Shown piece by piece: positions 1 through 11,342 of a stretch of 64,000 nt of DNA. Below the pieces are notes generated by a model, which did not search any database, was not told the origin of the DNA, and was given only the letters and a program-made list of their open reading frames with translations. A program made the position numbers and the translations under genes. Where the stretch lies: the NCBI GenBank assembly GCA_031772625.1, contig CM062818.1:1281900277-1281964276 (forward strand), read 5' to 3'. The number at the start of each line of letters is the position of its first letter. Position 1 is the stretch's first letter. The DNA is from Pinus tabuliformis (taxonomy: Eukaryota > Streptophyta > Pinopsida > Pinales > Pinaceae).

Positions 1-430
1 TTAATGATGGAAAATTATGTTGAAGTTTAAAAACATTGGCGAATCTCACTAGTCTCTAATATGAAAACTATAAAATGTTTATTGATTTATTTATAAAACT
101 ATTCAAATTTATATTGATTTTATATATATTATGTATATAATGTTGGTGATTTTTAAGGTAAAATAATTTTATATTGTAAAATTTCGGCGAATCATTTTTA
201 GAAAAAATGGAAATTGGTGAATCCTGTTTTGGAAAAATCATGGAAAATTAGCCCCCTAAAATTTTCCATGACTGTTGCATGCATGTGCTAATAAGAAATT
301 GCAGAAAAAACCTTTTTGATTTTCAGTTTTATGAATGAAAATGCTAATATAACCAATTTGTTCTTTCACAGGGGAGACAGGTATGGAGAAATAGGTCTGG
401 TATGGTGTCAAAGGTATGGAAGGAAAGTGG
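1..430. other. Unassigned A+T-rich DNA
   Basis: I see no coding signal here. The stretch has long A/T runs and short open frames only. It may be the outer part of the degenerate LTR to its right, but I could not align it to another copy in the window. Confidence 0.5.
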
Positions 431-1630
431 AGGCCTAGCCTAAGCTCATATGACAATTTCTGTTCAATTCGAGCTTAAAATAAGCTACTACAGGGTTTCC
501 TGTAGTACACCAAGATGTCCTAGTTCTACCACAAGATGCCCTATTTTACTACAAGAAACAGGCTGAAATCTTATAGGGAGGTAGGAAAGGTAGGAGTAAG
601 TGTGGGAAAGGTGTCTAATGGGGAACTAAGGCACATAGGAGGTGCACACTACCCAAGGCTCAATCCAAGGCTTCAAGATGGTTGGACTTGCTCAAGGGAA
701 TTGTCCACTTTGCTACAAACTAGAAATTCGGATTAGGGTTTGGTGGGCTTTGGAAGCGTAGGTGGAGAAGACTTGGATGAGGCTAGCGAGATGAGATCTC
801 CCTGTAGATCAAAAACTCCTACAACAATAGACATTATTTTCTTCGTTTATACACAACTTCATTTACATATGGAAAAGATGAGTTGAATTTAGGAAAAACA
901 AAGTTATTACTAGATAATGGCTAAGTTTACGAAAGGAAGTGCTTCTAAACCATAGAAAACTCAAGAGACCAAAATGACAATTGCAGGTACCTCTAAGAAA
1001 TTTAGGAACATTGATTTGTGCAACAAGAAACCCTAGGTTATGCAGTGATCAAATAATAAATTTGTTTTTTTGTTGTATGAATGGAACCCTCAAACCTGAT
1101 CCCATAAGGGAGATGAGGCAAAAGCCACTGCCACAAGTTCTTTTGAAGTGTTTACTGTCACTATTATACAATTGATCTATCTATCCACAAATGGAAGAAA
1201 ACTAAGTAATCATCCAAATACTTGCATATTAAACAAAACTAAAATCACTTCAGCAACTAACTACGAATGTAAACTAAGCATACATGTATAGAAAGAGGAA
1301 CCACTACTACTAGGGTTGGGCCCTAACCCAAGAGCTTCAACCCTCTCATTCAACTTAGTGTTGGATCGAGGGAATGCTTTCCATTTTTATCAAAATGTAA
1401 AAAATACATAAGAGTTATCAGTCACAATGTCTTAGCTCGAAAATGCCTCTTGACTACAATAAAAAAGGTTTAATCCTAATGAGGCCCTAGGCTTTCTTAT
1501 TTATACAACTGAAGCTACCAACAAATTCCTTAAATTTAGGGAGGTTTGGCTGCCAACTTGAGATTAACTTGTCTTCAACTATTACTGGCTTGGCTGCCAA
1601 TGACCTCGGTGGTTTTTTGTTTACATATTA
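430..1630 (-). mobile_element. Degenerate LTR fragment related to the LTR of element E
   Basis: The stretch around 1195-1600 follows the LTR of element E (27.64-28.0 kb) closely. Shared landmarks in the same order are GGGTTGGGCCCTAACCCAAG, a TTAGTGTTGGATC-type motif, TAATGAGGC.CTAGGC and TTATTTATACAACTGAAG. The part from 430 to 1190 matches more weakly, including a CTACAGG...CCTGTAG pair near 492-510 like those scattered through E. The terminal bases and the end nearest 1630 are missing, so this is a broken LTR and not a clean solo LTR. It has the same orientation as E (minus). Assignment to the E family is inference from these landmarks. Confidence 0.55.
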
Positions 1631-1639
1631 GATCATGTT

Positions 1640-3200
1640 TCCTATGTACATCAAATCCCATGAAATCATAAAAATGTTTATAAAAATAATCCACAACATC
1701 TTTCATATGTTGGACATGGGCTTCTTCATCTAGATTCATGATTTCTTCACTTTATTCTTCATTATAGATTTATTCACAATGATCATCAATAAAATTTACA
1801 GTGTCTTCTAGGTCTCCATCATCATTGATCATCAAGGGAGACTTCACTTGAGAATATATATTTATTCTCTCTCTATAAAATCTGTGGATGAAAAGGTCTC
1901 CTAGATTTATTTGTATTTTTTTTTCTCCCTCATGATTGTGTCTTGGTGGGTTTCTATTCTCGAATTCCATTCTAGCTATTTTATTTGATAGATTCCTTAT
2001 CATTTGAGCAATTTCAGCAAGATTTTGTTCCTGTGATTCTTTTATGGTACCAAAAGGTTATCTTATTCTTTTCTTTTCTTTTTTCTTTCATAAGGCTCCA
2101 CCTTTGCCCACAACTTCCCTAGTGCAACCAAATTTTCTCAAATTCAACTGCAATGATCTATATTCTAGCTAAATAACCAAACCTCATTTCTCTAAGCATA
2201 AACTCAAAATCATAATCAAAAGGTGTTGCAAAAGAAACCTTGGCTACTGTAGGAGAAGGCTTTATTTCATTTGTAATATTATTATAAACTTTATTAAACC
2301 TTTTAATGAATTCAAAAATTGCTTCACCATTTTTCCTTTTGATAGAATTAATTTTTTTCTAGATATAAATGATATTTTTTCTCACCCCATTGTTTGAGAA
2401 AAATGTTAGCTAATAAAACACATGAAGTAATAGATCAAACATCCAATTCTATGAACTATGTACACATTTCTCCTTCTAAAGAATGTAAAAAAAAAATCAT
2501 ATACACATCTTCCTCCTCAACATTCATATTCTCTACAAAATTTAAGAAAACTGCAAGGTGTTCTTTAACAATATTTTCATCCTTTCCATTACACCTAGAT
2601 AGGTCCTTAAGATATCCATGAGGTATCTCATGCGGATTTTAAGGCAATCTAAGAGGTTATTGTGCAGCGACTAAATCATTTACATTATGTGTAGCCATTT
2701 TTTTCTATGGACTAATTTTCTATGGAATTACTGTTGGGATATTTGTCTCTAAAGGCTAATTACGTATTCAATGTCTTCCCCTTTAAATGAATTAGCAAAA
2801 AAAAACAGTTTCTGCTAGAACTTCAATCTCATCCTTTAATTCAAAAAAATGATAAATAATATTTTACAACTTCAAATTTATCAAATAAAATTGGTGTTTC
2901 TAGAGGAATACTTTTTTCAAGAAACCACAATGCTTTCAAAGTTGACTCTGGTGTTTCCTCAAAAAATTTAGGGCTTTGACTAACCCCACTTAGAGTTCTA
3001 TCATACAAATTGCTAGGTATTGAAACCTCCTTTTCTCTACAAACCTTTTTTCTGATTAATGTTTAGGATCGAATAATGTCAGAGTACATTATGGTTTGGT
3101 ATTACATTCTTCCTGCATGTAGCTATCTTTCGAGTGGAGTTCGCCAACTGAATGATGTTATCCTACTTTCTTTAAGAGGCAATTCATGGCTAGGGAATAA
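1640..3200 (-). pseudogene. Ty3/gypsy Gag remnant (element H)
   Basis: Read on the minus strand, about 3.05-2.85 kb gives a Gag N-terminal-like segment (..LSGVSQSPKFFEETPES..). About 2.65-2.25 kb gives a retrotransposon capsid pattern: an acidic helix, FLHSLEGEM, LANIFLKQWGEKK and EFIKRFNKVYNNI. About 2.03-1.78 kb gives a helical tail with IRNLSNKIARMEFE. The capsid motif (short-side-chain helix, W/F, then QWGEKK and FIKRFN) is the one seen in plant gypsy Gag proteins. Several stops (for example after EGEMCT) and frameshifts break it. No zinc knuckle, protease or polymerase follows; the reading runs straight into the degenerate LTR. A deletion has therefore probably removed pol, or the element was non-autonomous. 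Confidence 0.7.
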
Positions 3201-5860
3201 ATGTATATGCATCAAAATAATAGATTAATTTGTAAAAATGTATTTTTTTTGAAGTATAGTGGTAGTATGACCTGACCTCATAAAACTTCCTTTTTCAAAT
3301 TAAACAAGCCAATTTTTGACTTTGTAGAAAAAAAACTTTTAAAGATGGAAAAAGGTATAAGAGGAGAGCTAATTACTTGGGTAGTTAAGTATCCAATAAA
3401 TTAAATCTAAGAATAATCCTTTTGAATGCTTAAGAAATTTAAGAGATGATGGATATGTTCCCCAAACACCTGAAACTTTACCACTTGAATCTACATAAAA
3501 CTACCGGTGCATTTGAAACACATTTTATACAAATCTGTAGATTTATTATAAATTGTGCAGAATTTATTTCAAAGACAGCTTGTACATTATTTTGGATGTT
3601 ATGTTTTCTTTAGACTCCTAAGAACACACATTTGAAGAAAAATAATTTTGAAAGACGTAACACATGCATGAAAACATAATGCAAATGATCTAGAAACTTG
3701 AATATTTCTCGATGTTCTTCAAAATTGTTCCAGTGCATCCCAGTACGATATGCCAAAATTCAAGACCTGTGAACCCCTTCCTCGGGTTCATTTCTGATTT
3801 TTATACAAAATAATATTACAACTACTATAGTTAGTCTGGGCATCTATCAAACTAAATGTAACTAAAATATCAAAATAACATCTATAAATCATTAATTTGA
3901 GCAAAATTACAAAATTAAAAGCATTGATGGTTCAAATATGTCATGTAGATCTAAATCATATTTTCCTGGAGACTAAACTTCAAATTTTGCTAAGTGTTTC
4001 CACTAGTTTATTATTGGGTATTGAACCTAGCCATTTTTCTAAAAGTTGCATCTAGTTATGTGAACTTTTGATAATTCAATTTTATCATAAATAAATTCTT
4101 CAACTTCCACCATAAATGGAATTCTTTGTGTAGCCTTTCAAATATCATTTCACCGCTTCAAACCTTGCCGAAGCCTATCACCTTATCCACTTTACACTTG
4201 TATTTGTATATAACTTCCAGAAAAACTTCTTTAGACATGAAATCATCATGTTGATCCCAACATGATGGAAACTTAATTACACTAATTTATCAAACTTATT
4301 TATGAACATATTAATATTCTTCCACATTGATCTACAATATTCTTGAGCTTGATTTACTAAGGAAATCTTACTTAATACTTTAATTATTTTTATTACTTAC
4401 TAAGTCTAGTTATTCACACCTATTTCTTTTAGCTCCTCCCAAGTCCTTGTGTTCAGAAATTTCACAATCTTAGTGGCCATTTGGGGCATATCACCTATTT
4501 CCCCTCAGATTTGTCTGATGGCATCCTCAGTTTTTCAAATCATGACCTTTTCATCTCTTATTAATCTGATTGAATTCTACATCTGAGTAATCGCATGCAC
4601 TATGTTGTTTGATATTAACTTCTTTGCTTCATTAATATGCAATCTTCTTGTTGAATGAACTAGTGGTTTGTTTATTTATGCCTAAAAATTCTCTCTGCTC
4701 TTCTACAATTTTCCACAAGCATTATTTTTGTTGTATTTTCTTCCTTAAAACCATGATCTCATCAAAGTTTACTTGATTTTTTTTTTTTATATTTATCTAG
4801 TTTAACTTCTATTAAATTCATACTTAACAATGGTTTGGCTAGTTCATCAAAAGCATCAATAGGAACTCCAACTTACTTAATAGAAGAAGAGTATGGTACA
4901 AGATATATTTATCTTAGGCCACTTGTGTTAACTTTTGAATTTTCTCTTGGAGTTGTTGAATTTCCTTATTTATTTATATTATAATTGACAAAAGAAATTA
5001 TGTTTCCCTTTCCACCTAAACTAACTTAGGAGTTTGTAAATTCTTAAGATTAGGCACTTTAATATTTTCTTTAGTGCTTTTATTTCCACCTCTTTCGATG
5101 TTAGGTCCCTATTGTTGTTGTTTTGTATTTTTGAGGTTGAGGGAGTAAACACATAGGACAACATCAAAACCACTTTGGAAGCTGGGATTTAGCCCTGCCA
5201 GCGTCAAAGAGGGATCTCTTTGTAAAACTTAGCTATGTTTTATGTGAATTTTAGGCTAGTTATTACTGTACTGATTGTTTTTTATTGGATTTATTGGTTG
5301 ATTAAATTGTTATAATTCCATTGGGCTATGGAGTCTAAAGATTAACTGGATCTGCATCAAATTCTAAAGGAATTTCACAGGGCAAGCTAGGTTGCACTAG
5401 TTGGATCTTTCGGAATTTTAAATGGATTATGAAAAAGAAGAAATGTAAGATTCCCTAATGTGACTTCAGTAGAAAACATATAAATTACTAACAGCCAGAA
5501 TAGGGTGTTATGTATAACATATCATATTTGTCACAGTGTCTATTATGTAATTAAGATTTTTAGAAATGACAGAGAAAAGAGGACAATGATTAAACACATC
5601 AACAGAAGAAAACATCACCAATTCGTACACCGCATGAATCTTTTGAAGAATGTCCTTGTATTATTGATGCTTCCAGCAACTTGAAAATTACAATTTGTAG
5701 AGGAAATTATATTCAACAATCAACATCTATTACTTCAAAATATGAAGTATCTATACAAATTCTAAACTAAAATATCTTGAAAAAATATCAAGATTTTTTA
5801 CAAATATCTCAAACTGTCTTACACAAATAGAACTAAAATATAGGACATTCAAAACTAAGG
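3200..5860. other. Unassigned A+T-rich DNA with a possible decayed ORF
   Basis: No recognised gene. On the minus strand, 4.76-4.42 kb gives a broken helical, charged peptide containing EAKKLISNNIVHAITQM and EIGDMPQMATKIVKFL. It resembles the coiled-coil tails of retrotransposon extra ORFs, but I cannot match it to one. The rest has many stops in all frames and long T/A runs (for example near 4770). Confidence 0.4.
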
Positions 5861-5989
5861 AATCTACTTGGCACTATCTTCGTGAATGGCTGGTGACAAA
5901 AAAGAGCAATTCGAACTTGATAGAAATTCAAATTTGAATTCATAAAAAGTAATTGAAATTACACAGACAGTAGTATTTTGTGTATCATT

Positions 5990-6340
5990 TTCAATGTTGA
6001 AGGTTGAAACAATGACATGTGGAATTTCGTACATGTTCGCTCTACTGAACCAGTCCATAACCAAGTCATTGTGGGATATTGGGAATATCTTTAGCTTGAA
6101 GAATTTAATCTTAGTATGACTTGTGGAATTGGAAAGAAGACTCGGAAGGCTACCATAAGAAAAATAAAAAAAATTAGACCTTGGAGAGTCAAAATTACAT
6201 ATTTATAATTGTTTCAAGGTCGAGCTCCTAAAAGCAAGAAAAATGTGTGTATTGTTTTTTTTAAATTGAATAAATTTTGTTTGAAAAATCAGTTGAAGTG
6301 ATTCGAGGGGCATATTGAAGCATAGATATTAGTATTTGGT
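5990..6340 (+). other. Leader (untranslated region) of element A
   Basis: It aligns by eye to the D leader just upstream of the D gag start (about 46.45-46.13 kb, minus strand). Shared landmarks are a GTTGAAACAATGACATGTGG-like stretch, TTTGAAAAAT.AGTT.GAAG and GGGGCATA.T.AAGCAT. The primer-binding site and 5' LTR expected further left are not recognisable. Confidence 0.6.
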
Positions 6341-6873
6341 TCTAAAATTCCTCCCAAACAAAAGAATTCTACACCCATTAAGACCTCAGAAAGCTCTACT
6401 GTGATGCATGAAGAGGAAGAATTGCAACATGATATATCAAAATTACGGGACCAAGTGCAACAAGTTTGGCTCTCACAAAGAGCAACCAAAGATGAAATAA
6501 AATGGGACATGGATGGCTAAAAAACAGAAATAAAATTTTTCAAGGATGGTTTAAAAGTAGACATGGAAGCAATGATGAATTTCAATATGGAAGGGTTGAC
6601 AAAGTTGTTGCAAGAAAGGCTTCCCGTGGTGACAAGGTAATCCATGAAAATCATGATGAGAACAAAATGAATATGAATTCTTATTTTAGAGACTCCAATT
6701 TTGGTTTTAAAACCCACCACATTCCAAAGATCGATATGAGGAATATTGATGGTAAGGATCCAATAACATGGATACTACAGTTGGAGCAATATTTTGATCT
6801 CCATGATGTGAAACACGCACAAAAGGTATACATTGCATCTTTATATTTAGAACCCAACCAGTTTGTATGGTAG
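6340..6873 (+). pseudogene. Gag N-terminal part of element A
   Basis: Structural Gag fragment. The frame starting near 6.36 kb gives EEEELQHDISKLRDQVQQV, which matches the coiled-coil start of the D Gag. Further on come HHIPKIDMRNIDGKDP, WILQLEQYFDL and EPNQFVW, matching D residues in order. There are frame changes and stops (for example just after WDMDG). It ends abruptly at FVW, where unrelated sequence begins, and Gag resumes near 10.80 kb. Confidence 0.85.
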
Positions 6874-7979
6874 TGATGTGTTTGTTAGGGAAACTATATG
6901 TGTAATAATTCCAACAATAAATTAGCAATCTGGGACTCGTAAGCTTCGAGGCGCAATTTCAAGTAACGCAGGATCAGAGCATCTAACCTAAATTAGAGTA
7001 CAAAATCAATTTATTATTTTGTTGCTATAAAAGAACACCAATTACTGCTACAAAAAAAATTCTTAAAAGAAAACACCATACACTTTCTCGAAAAGAACAC
7101 CTATGATAGAAATTCTAACTTGAAAGATATTATTAAAAGAAACTCATTGCAATTTAATATATGAAAAACCTTCAATTCAAGACTCCTAATCTAAATGAAA
7201 TAAATCATTCAAGAGAAAACTCACTCTTCATAATCAGGAAACTCATAATCGAAACTCAAAAGTAAATGAAGGCCAAATCAATCTTCATTAAACTGATATC
7301 TCTACTTGTGAAATCGAATTCACGCTCGTACTTGTTCTTACAAAGAAATGAATATGTTATGAGAAAAAAGAAAGCTTCTAATTGAATGAATTCTAGAATT
7401 TTTTATTTCAAATCTACAAGACAGAGTTTTAAGTACAAAATGATGCTAGATTTCACACAACAAATTTCTCGATGAAATTCACACTTTGAATGTAAATCCT
7501 ATAATCTAGATAAGCTAAAGGACATTACCAATTGTGGTGGGCCCTTTCCACTCCTGGAGTAAGCCTAAACTAACTCAATAAAAATTAAATTCAAAACACA
7601 GTCATAATACTTACAAAGAATTTAGAGATGACGCAAAATTCAATAAAGATTCAATTATTATTACAAAAGAGCTTCAATCCATCCTTTATTCCTTACCTTC
7701 TTCTCTTCCTTTTAAAAACCTCCCCAAAAGCTTACAATACAAACCATGGCTAATCCATTTATAATACTTACAAGGCGAATTAGTCATTTTCCTCAATTAT
7801 GAAAAGTTGAACAATTTTAACAAACTGACCTCAAAGATAGTGGCATATCTTCCTAACCATGGTGAATTTTGGAAAAATGTTTGGAGGGAACCTAACTTGT
7901 TATATTGTAAAACAAATACCTCTTGGATTTGTCCCATTCAAATCCATCTCCTGGGGAATCATGCCCAAATTTGGATATC

Positions 7980-8400
7980 TGGCTCTTTTAAGCAAGATTC
8001 TAGCGCTCTGGAAAAACAATCATTTTTTCTAAAACTGCATCCAAGACCCGCTTATAAATTTTAGATAAATTCAAATCTAGAGAAACTATTTTGGATATAG
8101 ATAATTCATTATATTTTTAACAAAGAAATTTTCTCATATTTTCCTGATTCACCTCTATTTGCATGCAAATCGAGGTCAAACTTGGCAGTTTGGAAACTGT
8201 GCACATTTTGAGCAGATTTGTTGATTAGCTCCTAGGGACCCACATGTGCGACCTAGTTGAAATCCAACACATGGAAAGGTATTAAAACATTATTTTGGAA
8301 AATAACCTCCCTCGTTTTTCCTGGAAGCGTGCCGAAATGTCAAAACCCCAAATTGGATATTCCCATACTCTACTTGTACCAATGCTTATTGATGGTTCCT
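7980..8400 (+). repeat. Dispersed repeat, copy 1
   Basis: It shares long matched stretches with 10.24-10.53 kb: AGATAAATTCAAATCTAGAG, ATTTTGGATATAG, the ATCGAGGT landmark, AACCTCCCTCG and TACTTGTACCA, in the same order and orientation. Copy 2 lacks about 115 bases present here (around 8.19-8.30 kb). Its identity is unknown. Confidence 0.75.
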
Positions 8401-8498
8401 TTATGAAAGGTAGCAATGACTTAATCCTCTATTGGATACATTCAACTGAAAATATGTGTGAATGTAGGAAGGAAAGGCGCTATAGTTATTGCTTTTTT

Positions 8499-8550
8499 TT
8501 TTTACATGAACCAATATACTTTTCTTTTTACATGAACCAATATACTTTTC
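8499..8550. repeat. Perfect 26-bp tandem duplication
   Basis: Two identical 26-base units, 8499-8524 and 8525-8550, each containing ACATGAACCAATATAC. It lies in non-coding DNA. Confidence 0.9.
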
Positions 8551-8810
8551 TTTTCATGATTATGCCCTTATTAGAGTAGCATGCCTTGTATTATGAATGA
8601 GGAATTTGCAAATGGAGGGTATATGGAAAACAAAATATACGAAATATGTGATGGTTAATAATCAAAGGTTTCTTAAATCTCTAATGAATTAAATAATATT
8701 AAGCCAACTTTACCTCATGTTATACCTTTACCATGATGATAGCTACAGGCTAAAGTAGAGGATGGAATGGTTCGAGCTGATGTGACTGCTGATCTGACCT
8801 ACTGAAGAAG

Positions 8811-8870
8811 GTTGAAGGATGAGCTAAAGAGTTGAAGGATGAACTGAAGAGATGAAGGATGAACTGAAGG
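8811..8870. repeat. Three 20-bp tandem units
   Basis: Three consecutive 20-base units, 8811-8830, 8831-8850 and 8851-8870, each a variant of GTTGAAGGATGAACTGAAGA. No gene is associated with them. Confidence 0.9.
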
Positions 8871-9630
8871 TCCCCTTTTCCCCCATGCCTGAGGAGTTGT
8901 ATGTCCCCAAACAATAGAGGAAAGGTGACTACTACTGCAAATGACAATGGAGATGTTGATACAAAAATCCAAACTGCTGCAAATTTGTGTTGAGATCACA
9001 AAACCATATAGTCTTCAACTGCTACACACCCATGTGAAATCTTGCATATGTGAATAAATGGTTTCGATGTCGAACATAAGCAAGAATCATTGGATTACCG
9101 ACCATTGAGAAAGTCGTTAACCAATGCGAGATATCCCATCTTTGATGTTAATGGGAATCAAGCCACTAGGTACACGCTACTAGGCATGAATAGATTTGTC
9201 GAATTCGAATGGATTGCAAAATTCATACACTAAGAAACATTTATGAATTTCTTTAGTAGATGATAAGGATACATTCCATTAAGGCATGCAGGCTCCCAAG
9301 TACCTTATCTAACCCTAACCCTAATCCGAGATAATATGTTGATGTCGATGGGATAAGGCTTGTGAACAAGTAGGCCTTAAGGAATCCCACATCAACCAAC
9401 TCGAGTAAAAACATAATGACTTGAAAGATACATGATTTGAAGAAATCATACAAATTTACAAACTTTATTGGGAACTTTACCTGCCAGTTACCTAGTTTTC
9501 AAGAAAACTCCCTGTCCAGTTGTGCTGGACAAGCTGGTTTTCACAAAAGGACTTATTTTTCTCTTTAATATTTTCATTTATTTATTACAATACTAAATTT
9601 CCTACTATACTAAAGAAAAGGCATCCTCCT

Positions 9631-10098
9631 TCAAGTGAAAGAGAAATTCCAATCAAGCCATGTGCAGATTAGGTACAAGGATATATTCATGCTTAGATAT
9701 AACATATAAGATTTAGAATGTACAAGAGCGTGAGAAATCAACAGCTTTGAAAGACGTGATACAAAGAGTATTTGAAGATGAGAGCGGTACTTTGGCTGGA
9801 TTGTGATCTGGAACCAATGCTCAATGTAATCTTGGTGGTATTGGCCCATTTCTTCATTTGGACCACTCCAAAAGTCATCCTCGGTCATGTCAGGAAAATT
9901 TGGATAATTGGTCTCTGGAATGCATACAAGGCTCGCTGATGGACATGGTGAAAGTTCCTCAATCTCGGGTTCAGAAGGATGCTCCTCATTGGATTTGGTA
10001 CATGATTTCTCAATCTCCTTAGTAGATAGGCAAGAGGAATCAAGGGATATTTCAAAATCCTCTTCTGGGTATGGAGAGACAGAGAACCATATAACCAA
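9631..10098 (-). CDS. Unrecognised 155-codon ORF, acidic N-terminal half
   Basis: An uninterrupted minus-strand frame from an ATG, with an acidic, Ser/Pro-rich first half (EEDFEIS, SEPEIEELSPCPS, MTEDDFWSGPNEE) and a more hydrophobic second half. I do not recognise the family. The start of the frame lies in the left arm of the large hairpin at 10086-10373. It sits inside the unidentified interruption of element A, so a transposon-derived peptide is possible. So is a chance ORF; no promoter or neighbour supports expression. Confidence 0.25.
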   Translation of the reverse strand: MVIWFSVSPYPEEDFEISLDSSCLSTKEIEKSCTKSNEEHPSEPEIEELSPCPSASLVCIPETNYPNFPDMTEDDFWSGPNEEMGQYHQDYIEHWFQITIQPKYRSHLQILFVSRLSKLLISHALVHSKSYMLYLSMNISLYLICTWLDWNFSFT

Positions 10099-10373
10099 TT
10101 ATCTATATCCAAAACCATTTATTTAGATTCAAATTTATCTAAAATTTATAAGCGGGTCTTGGAGGTCGTTTTATAAAAAAATGACTATTTTTCCAGAGTT
10201 CTAGAATCTTTCAAAAAGAACCAGACAACCAACTTTGGGCTCTTTTTGCAAGATTGTAGAACTCTGGGAAAATAGTCATTTTTTATAAAATGGCCTCCAA
10301 GACCCGTTTATAACTTTTAGATAAATTCAAATCTAGAGAAACGATTTTGGATATAGGTAATTGGTTATATGGT
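10086..10373. repeat. Large imperfect inverted repeat (hairpin)
   Basis: The left arm is about 10086-10212 and the right arm about 10247-10373, with a spacer near 35 bases. The arms are near reverse complements over some 125 bases: ACCATATAACCAATTAT against ATAATTGGTTATATGGT-like sequence at the outside, and CCAGAGTTCTAGAATCTT against AAGATTGTAGAACTCTGG at the inside. The right arm is also the start of dispersed repeat copy 2, so this is a head-to-head pair of one repeat. It could be foldback or MITE-like, or simply an inverted duplication. Confidence 0.85.
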
Positions 10374-10530
10374 TAACAAACCCATTTTGTCATATTTTCC
10401 ATATTCACCTCCAGATGCATGTAAATCGAGGTACTAAAAAATTATAACCTCCCTCGGTTTTCCTCGAAAGCATGCCGAAATTTTGAAACCCCAAAATGGA
10501 TATTCTCGTATTCTACTTGTACCAACTAGT
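10240..10530 (+). repeat. Dispersed repeat, copy 2
   Basis: Direct copy of 7.98-8.40 kb with an internal gap of about 115 bases. It shares AGATAAATTCAAATCTAGAG, ATCGAGGT, AACCTCCCTCGG and TACTTGTACCA. Two direct copies 2.2 kb apart could be LTRs of a non-autonomous element, but I found no TG...CA ends or flanking duplication. Confidence 0.7.
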
Positions 10531-10799
10531 TCAACTAACTTGTGAAGAATTTCGGCAATGGAACCCTGTGAAAAATTAACTTAGAAAAATATTCATTAGT
10601 AGATCATGGAAAAATCATCTTTAACCATAGAAAATATGAGAAAACTAATGATAATCAACCATGGGGTGCAAGACGTGAATTGGTGACAAGTGATAGAATT
10701 ATGGTATGAAATGGGTTAAAAGTACATGAATATAGATTATGAATGGTGGTATTGTATGATGAAAACATGGGCATATTTGAGGCCAAAAAGATTTTTTCT

Positions 10800-11337
10800 T
10801 GTAAACCACTTATCATTTGATCAATTTTTACGGAGGAAATGATAACACATTATGAGGATACAAAGAAAAACACCTTCTTTAGCTAATTGATAAATCTCAA
10901 CAAAAGGATTCAATGGTGAAGCACATTGAGGACTTCCGAAAATTGAATATCAAGGTAACCGATATTCTAGAGGAGAATAATATTGATGTCTTCGTAGGTA
11001 ATTTAAAGGATAACATCGAACATGAGGTTCGCCTTTGGGAACTTGATCCATTAGAGAATGCATTTAGGGTGGCAAGAAAATTTGAAAGAAAAATTATGGC
11101 AACAAGGAAGTCTACCACTCACAACTATAAATATGGAAGTGTTCCTCCACAACCTGCAAGGTTGACACCACTAAAATTGGAGGAAAAAAGAGAAAAAGGG
11201 CTTTGTTACAGTTGTGATAGAAAATACACTAAAGATCATAAGTGTGGTAAGAAAAAATTATTTTACATAGATTGTGTAGAGGAGGAAGAAAAGGAACAAG
11301 AAACATCAAAAGAGGAGGATATACACCAAGAACGAAC
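10800..11337 (+). pseudogene. Gag C-terminal part of element A with zinc knuckle
   Basis: Continuation of the A Gag. From ATHYEDTK-like sequence near 10.85 kb it reads MVKHIEDFRKLNIKVTDI, VFVGNLKDNIEHEV and ARKFERKIMATRKST, in the same order as D (45.56-45.18 kb). The knuckle is C-Y-S-C...H-K-C at about 11.20-11.25 kb (CX2C X7 HXC as in related gypsy Gags), followed by a KKKLFYIDC segment and an acidic EEEEKEQE linker. The frame is open for 155 codons from 10913 and is cut exactly by element B at 11338-11342. Confidence 0.88.
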
Positions 11338-11342
11338 CCTAG
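11338..11342. repeat. Target-site duplication of element B, left copy (CCTAG)
   Basis: CCTAG lies directly before the left LTR of B. The right partner at 34330-34334 is CCCAG, with one difference. Element D, the uninterrupted relative of A, has GCCTAGATAAAGAAG at this point, so joining the two flanks restores the A reading. Confidence 0.85.

Larger units (their letters stand above)
6873..10790. other. Unidentified interruption of element A gag
   Basis: This separates two parts of the A Gag that are contiguous in element D. About 30 bases of A are missing at the junction, and I see no convincing target-site duplication or LTR pair, so the nature of the insert is open. It holds the dispersed repeats, hairpin, tandem repeats and 155-codon ORF listed separately. 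The remainder (6.9-7.8 kb and 8.9-9.6 kb) has no coding signal that I recognise. The right edge lies between about 10.75 and 10.81 kb. Confidence 0.6.

Noticed and set aside
9308-9325. Interstitial telomere-like AACCCTAACCCTAA
   Set aside because: Only two units; expected by chance in plant DNA and with no flanking array.
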